From: Verrucomicrobiota bacterium JB022
GTDB taxonomy: Bacteria; Verrucomicrobiota; Verrucomicrobiia; Opitutales; Oceanipulchritudinaceae
NCBI GenBank assembly: GCA_030673845.1
Contig: JAUTCQ010000007.1
Coordinates: 41,086-105,085, forward strand
DNA: 64,000 bases
Direction: 5' to 3'
Below, piece by piece: positions 62,814-64,000 of this stretch; within the stretch, counting starts at the first letter, position 1, and each line of letters starts with the position of its first letter. Under the pieces are notes generated by a model, which worked only from the letters and a program-made list of their open reading frames with translations, did no database searches and was not told the DNA's origin. The position numbers were made by a program, and so were the translations under genes.

Positions 62814-63548
62814 TCACATCACCATACCACCGTCAACCGTAAAAGTTTGACCGGTGATATAGCCTGCTTCCTCGGAGGAAAGATAAGTAACGAGTCGGGA
62901 AATATCCTGCACGGAGCCGAGGCGGCGCAGCGGCACCTGTTGCACGATGACTTCCTTCGTCTTTTCGTCGAGCACCGATGTCATATCGGTCTCGATAAAG
63001 CCCGGGCACACGGCGTTGGCGGTGATGCCACGCTTGGCGAACTCGCGGGCGACGCTCTTGGTAAAGCCGAGCATGCCAGCCTTGGCGGCGGCGTAGTTGG
63101 CCTGGCCGGCGTTGCCCATCAGCCCGACGACGGAGCTGATGTTGATGACGCGGCCCCAGCGGTTGCGGCCCATGGGGGTCGTCAGCGCGCGGGTCCAGAA
63201 AAAGCACGAATCGAGGTTGGTGCGGATCACGTCGTGCCAGTCTTCGTCCTTCATGCGCATCATCAGCGTATCACGCGTGATGCCGGCATTGTTGACGAGG
63301 ATGTCCACGCCCTCGAGCTCCGCCTCGGCCTTTTCGCCGAGGGCCTTGACGGCCTCGCGGTCGGAAAGGTTGGCGGCGAACACATGGGCGCGTTCGCCGA
63401 GTTCGGCGGAAAGCGCCTCCAGCTTTTCGGCGCGCGTGCCGTGCAGGCCGACGATGGCGCCCTGGGCATGCAGCTTGCGGGCGATGGATTCGCCAATGCC
63501 GCCGCTTGCGCCCGTTACAAGGGCCTTGCGGCCCGTCAGATCCAGCAT
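62814..63548 (-). CDS. fabG: 3-oxoacyl-ACP reductase, apparently chimeric
   Basis: 244 residues, an intact SDR reductase. Cofactor loop VTGASGGIGES, structural NNAG, active Ser in ISSVVGLMG, Tyr/Lys in ANYAAAKAG, and the end TGQTFTVDGGMVM. The first ~93 residues (DLTGRKALVTGASGGIGE..., LHAQGAIVGLHGTR) read like rhizobial FabG. The remainder (TLMMRMKDEDWHDVIRTN..., FAKRGITANAVCPGFIETD) reads like a verrucomicrobial FabG. The change falls at the conserved VDILVNNAGIT stretch, around 63260-63300. The frame is kept, so the product could be active if the join is real. Confidence 0.85.
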   Translation of the reverse strand: MLDLTGRKALVTGASGGIGESIARKLHAQGAIVGLHGTRAEKLEALSAELGERAHVFAANLSDREAVKALGEKAEAELEGVDILVNNAGITRDTLMMRMKDEDWHDVIRTNLDSCFFWTRALTTPMGRNRWGRVINISSVVGLMGNAGQANYAAAKAGMLGFTKSVAREFAKRGITANAVCPGFIETDMTSVLDEKTKEVIVQQVPLRRLGSVQDISRLVTYLSSEEAGYITGQTFTVDGGMVM

Positions 63549-63576
63549 GTCATATCCCCTTCGGAATGAATTCGTC

Positions 63577-64000
63577 TCAGCCCTTGATCGCCTTCAGAAC
63601 GCCGTCGATATCCTCCGGCGCACCGACGGAAACGGCGTTCACGGAGCGGTCGATGCGGCGCGCAAGGCCGGAAAGCACCTTGCCGGCGCCGACCTCGTAA
63701 AGCGTCTCGATTTCGGCAGCGGCAAACCAGGAGACCGTCTCGCGCCAGCGCACGCGACCGGTGACCTGCGCCACCAGCAGCTTCGCGATCTCGTCCGGAT
63801 CCTCGACCGGCGCGACGCTGACATTGGCAATCACGGGAACCACCGGAATGGACTTCTTGACCCCGTCAAGCGCCTCTTCCATGGCATCGGCCGCAGGCCT
63901 CATCAGCGAAGAGTGGAAGGGTGCGGAGACCGGCAGCAGGATGGCGCGCTTGGCGCCCTTCGCGCTCGCAAGCTCGGCCGCCTTTTCGACAGGCGCCTTC
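63577..64000 (-). CDS. fabD: Malonyl CoA-ACP transacylase, C-terminal part (runs off the window)
   Basis: About 140 residues of the C-terminal part are in the window; the start and the active-site serine lie beyond base 64000. The catalytic histidine is in VSAPFHSSLM, followed by IPVVPVIANVSVAPVEDPDE, then VTGRVRWRETVSWF and YEVGAGKVLSGL. The wording is that of rhizobial FabD. It stops 28 bases ahead of fabG, the same order as the alphaproteobacterial fab cluster, and belongs to the segment suspected to be foreign. Confidence 0.88.
   Translation of the reverse strand, partial: KAPVEKAAELASAKGAKRAILLPVSAPFHSSLMRPAADAMEEALDGVKKSIPVVPVIANVSVAPVEDPDEIAKLLVAQVTGRVRWRETVSWFAAAEIETLYEVGAGKVLSGLARRIDRSVNAVSVGAPEDIDGVLKAIKG

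Overview
The window is a GC-rich, gene-dense bacterial chromosome segment. Its protein families point to Verrucomicrobiota, most likely class Opitutia (Opitutales/Puniceicoccales). The reasons are a VWA protein carrying the LSPFEV tag typical of proteins from that class, ECF-sigma/VWA pairing, many GT-C-like membrane proteins, and housekeeping genes scattered in short operons. No rRNA, tRNA, CRISPR array, prophage or intact insertion sequence was found. The last ~750 bases (about 63250-64000) look alphaproteobacterial. fabG changes style in mid-gene there, so the edge is either a horizontal replacement or a chimeric assembly join.

Layout. 1-3.7 kb: metallophosphoesterase, ribH-nusB and radC. 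3.9-7.1 kb: an ECF sigma factor with a membrane-anchored VWA protein. 7.3-14.4 kb: two GT-C-like membrane proteins, rpsA and a stand-alone 5'-3' exonuclease. 14.4-19.1 kb: orphan response regulator, then hisE and hisG separated by an ECF41 sigma/oxidoreductase pair, with a recognisable ECF41 promoter, and a ClbS/DfsB protein. 19.2-22.6 kb: a GNAT-nitrilase fusion, a VapBC-like toxin-antitoxin pair and the main-type sigma-70 factor. 22.9-31.1 kb: trpE, an alpha/beta hydrolase, a membrane protein behind glmS, glgC, a MITE-like element and a shikimate-kinase-like gene. 32.2-39.4 kb: GbsR/MarR regulator with a DCC thiol protein, topoisomerase IB, a Fur-type site with feoAB and a Cys-rich partner, rsmE and an oxaloacetate-decarboxylase-type subunit. 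39.5-44.1 kb: a tightly overlapping four-gene operon (ACP-dehydratase fusion, ketosynthase, GT28, GT4) that looks like a specialised glycolipid pathway. 44.2-53.3 kb: VanZ-like protein, a LigA without zinc-finger cysteines, a divergent nucleoside phosphorylase, an outer-membrane barrel, argS, an M24 peptidase and a DUF192 lipoprotein. 53.4-60.1 kb: a degenerate NtrC-type protein, a pseudo-receiver/coiled-coil protein and an unusual PilM-like/TM/PEGA/TonB fusion. 60.1-64 kb: fabD-fabG-acpP-fabF with a small zincin and a membrane protein.

The most interesting candidates for undescribed biology are the 53.4-60.1 kb locus and the 39.5-44.1 kb lipid operon. Several housekeeping enzymes also lack textbook residues (LigA, the thymidine-phosphorylase homologue, the shikimate-kinase homologue, the decarboxylase subunit). 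Families of palindromic repeats sit between genes at about 2.5, 14.4, 51.4 and 54.5-54.8 kb.
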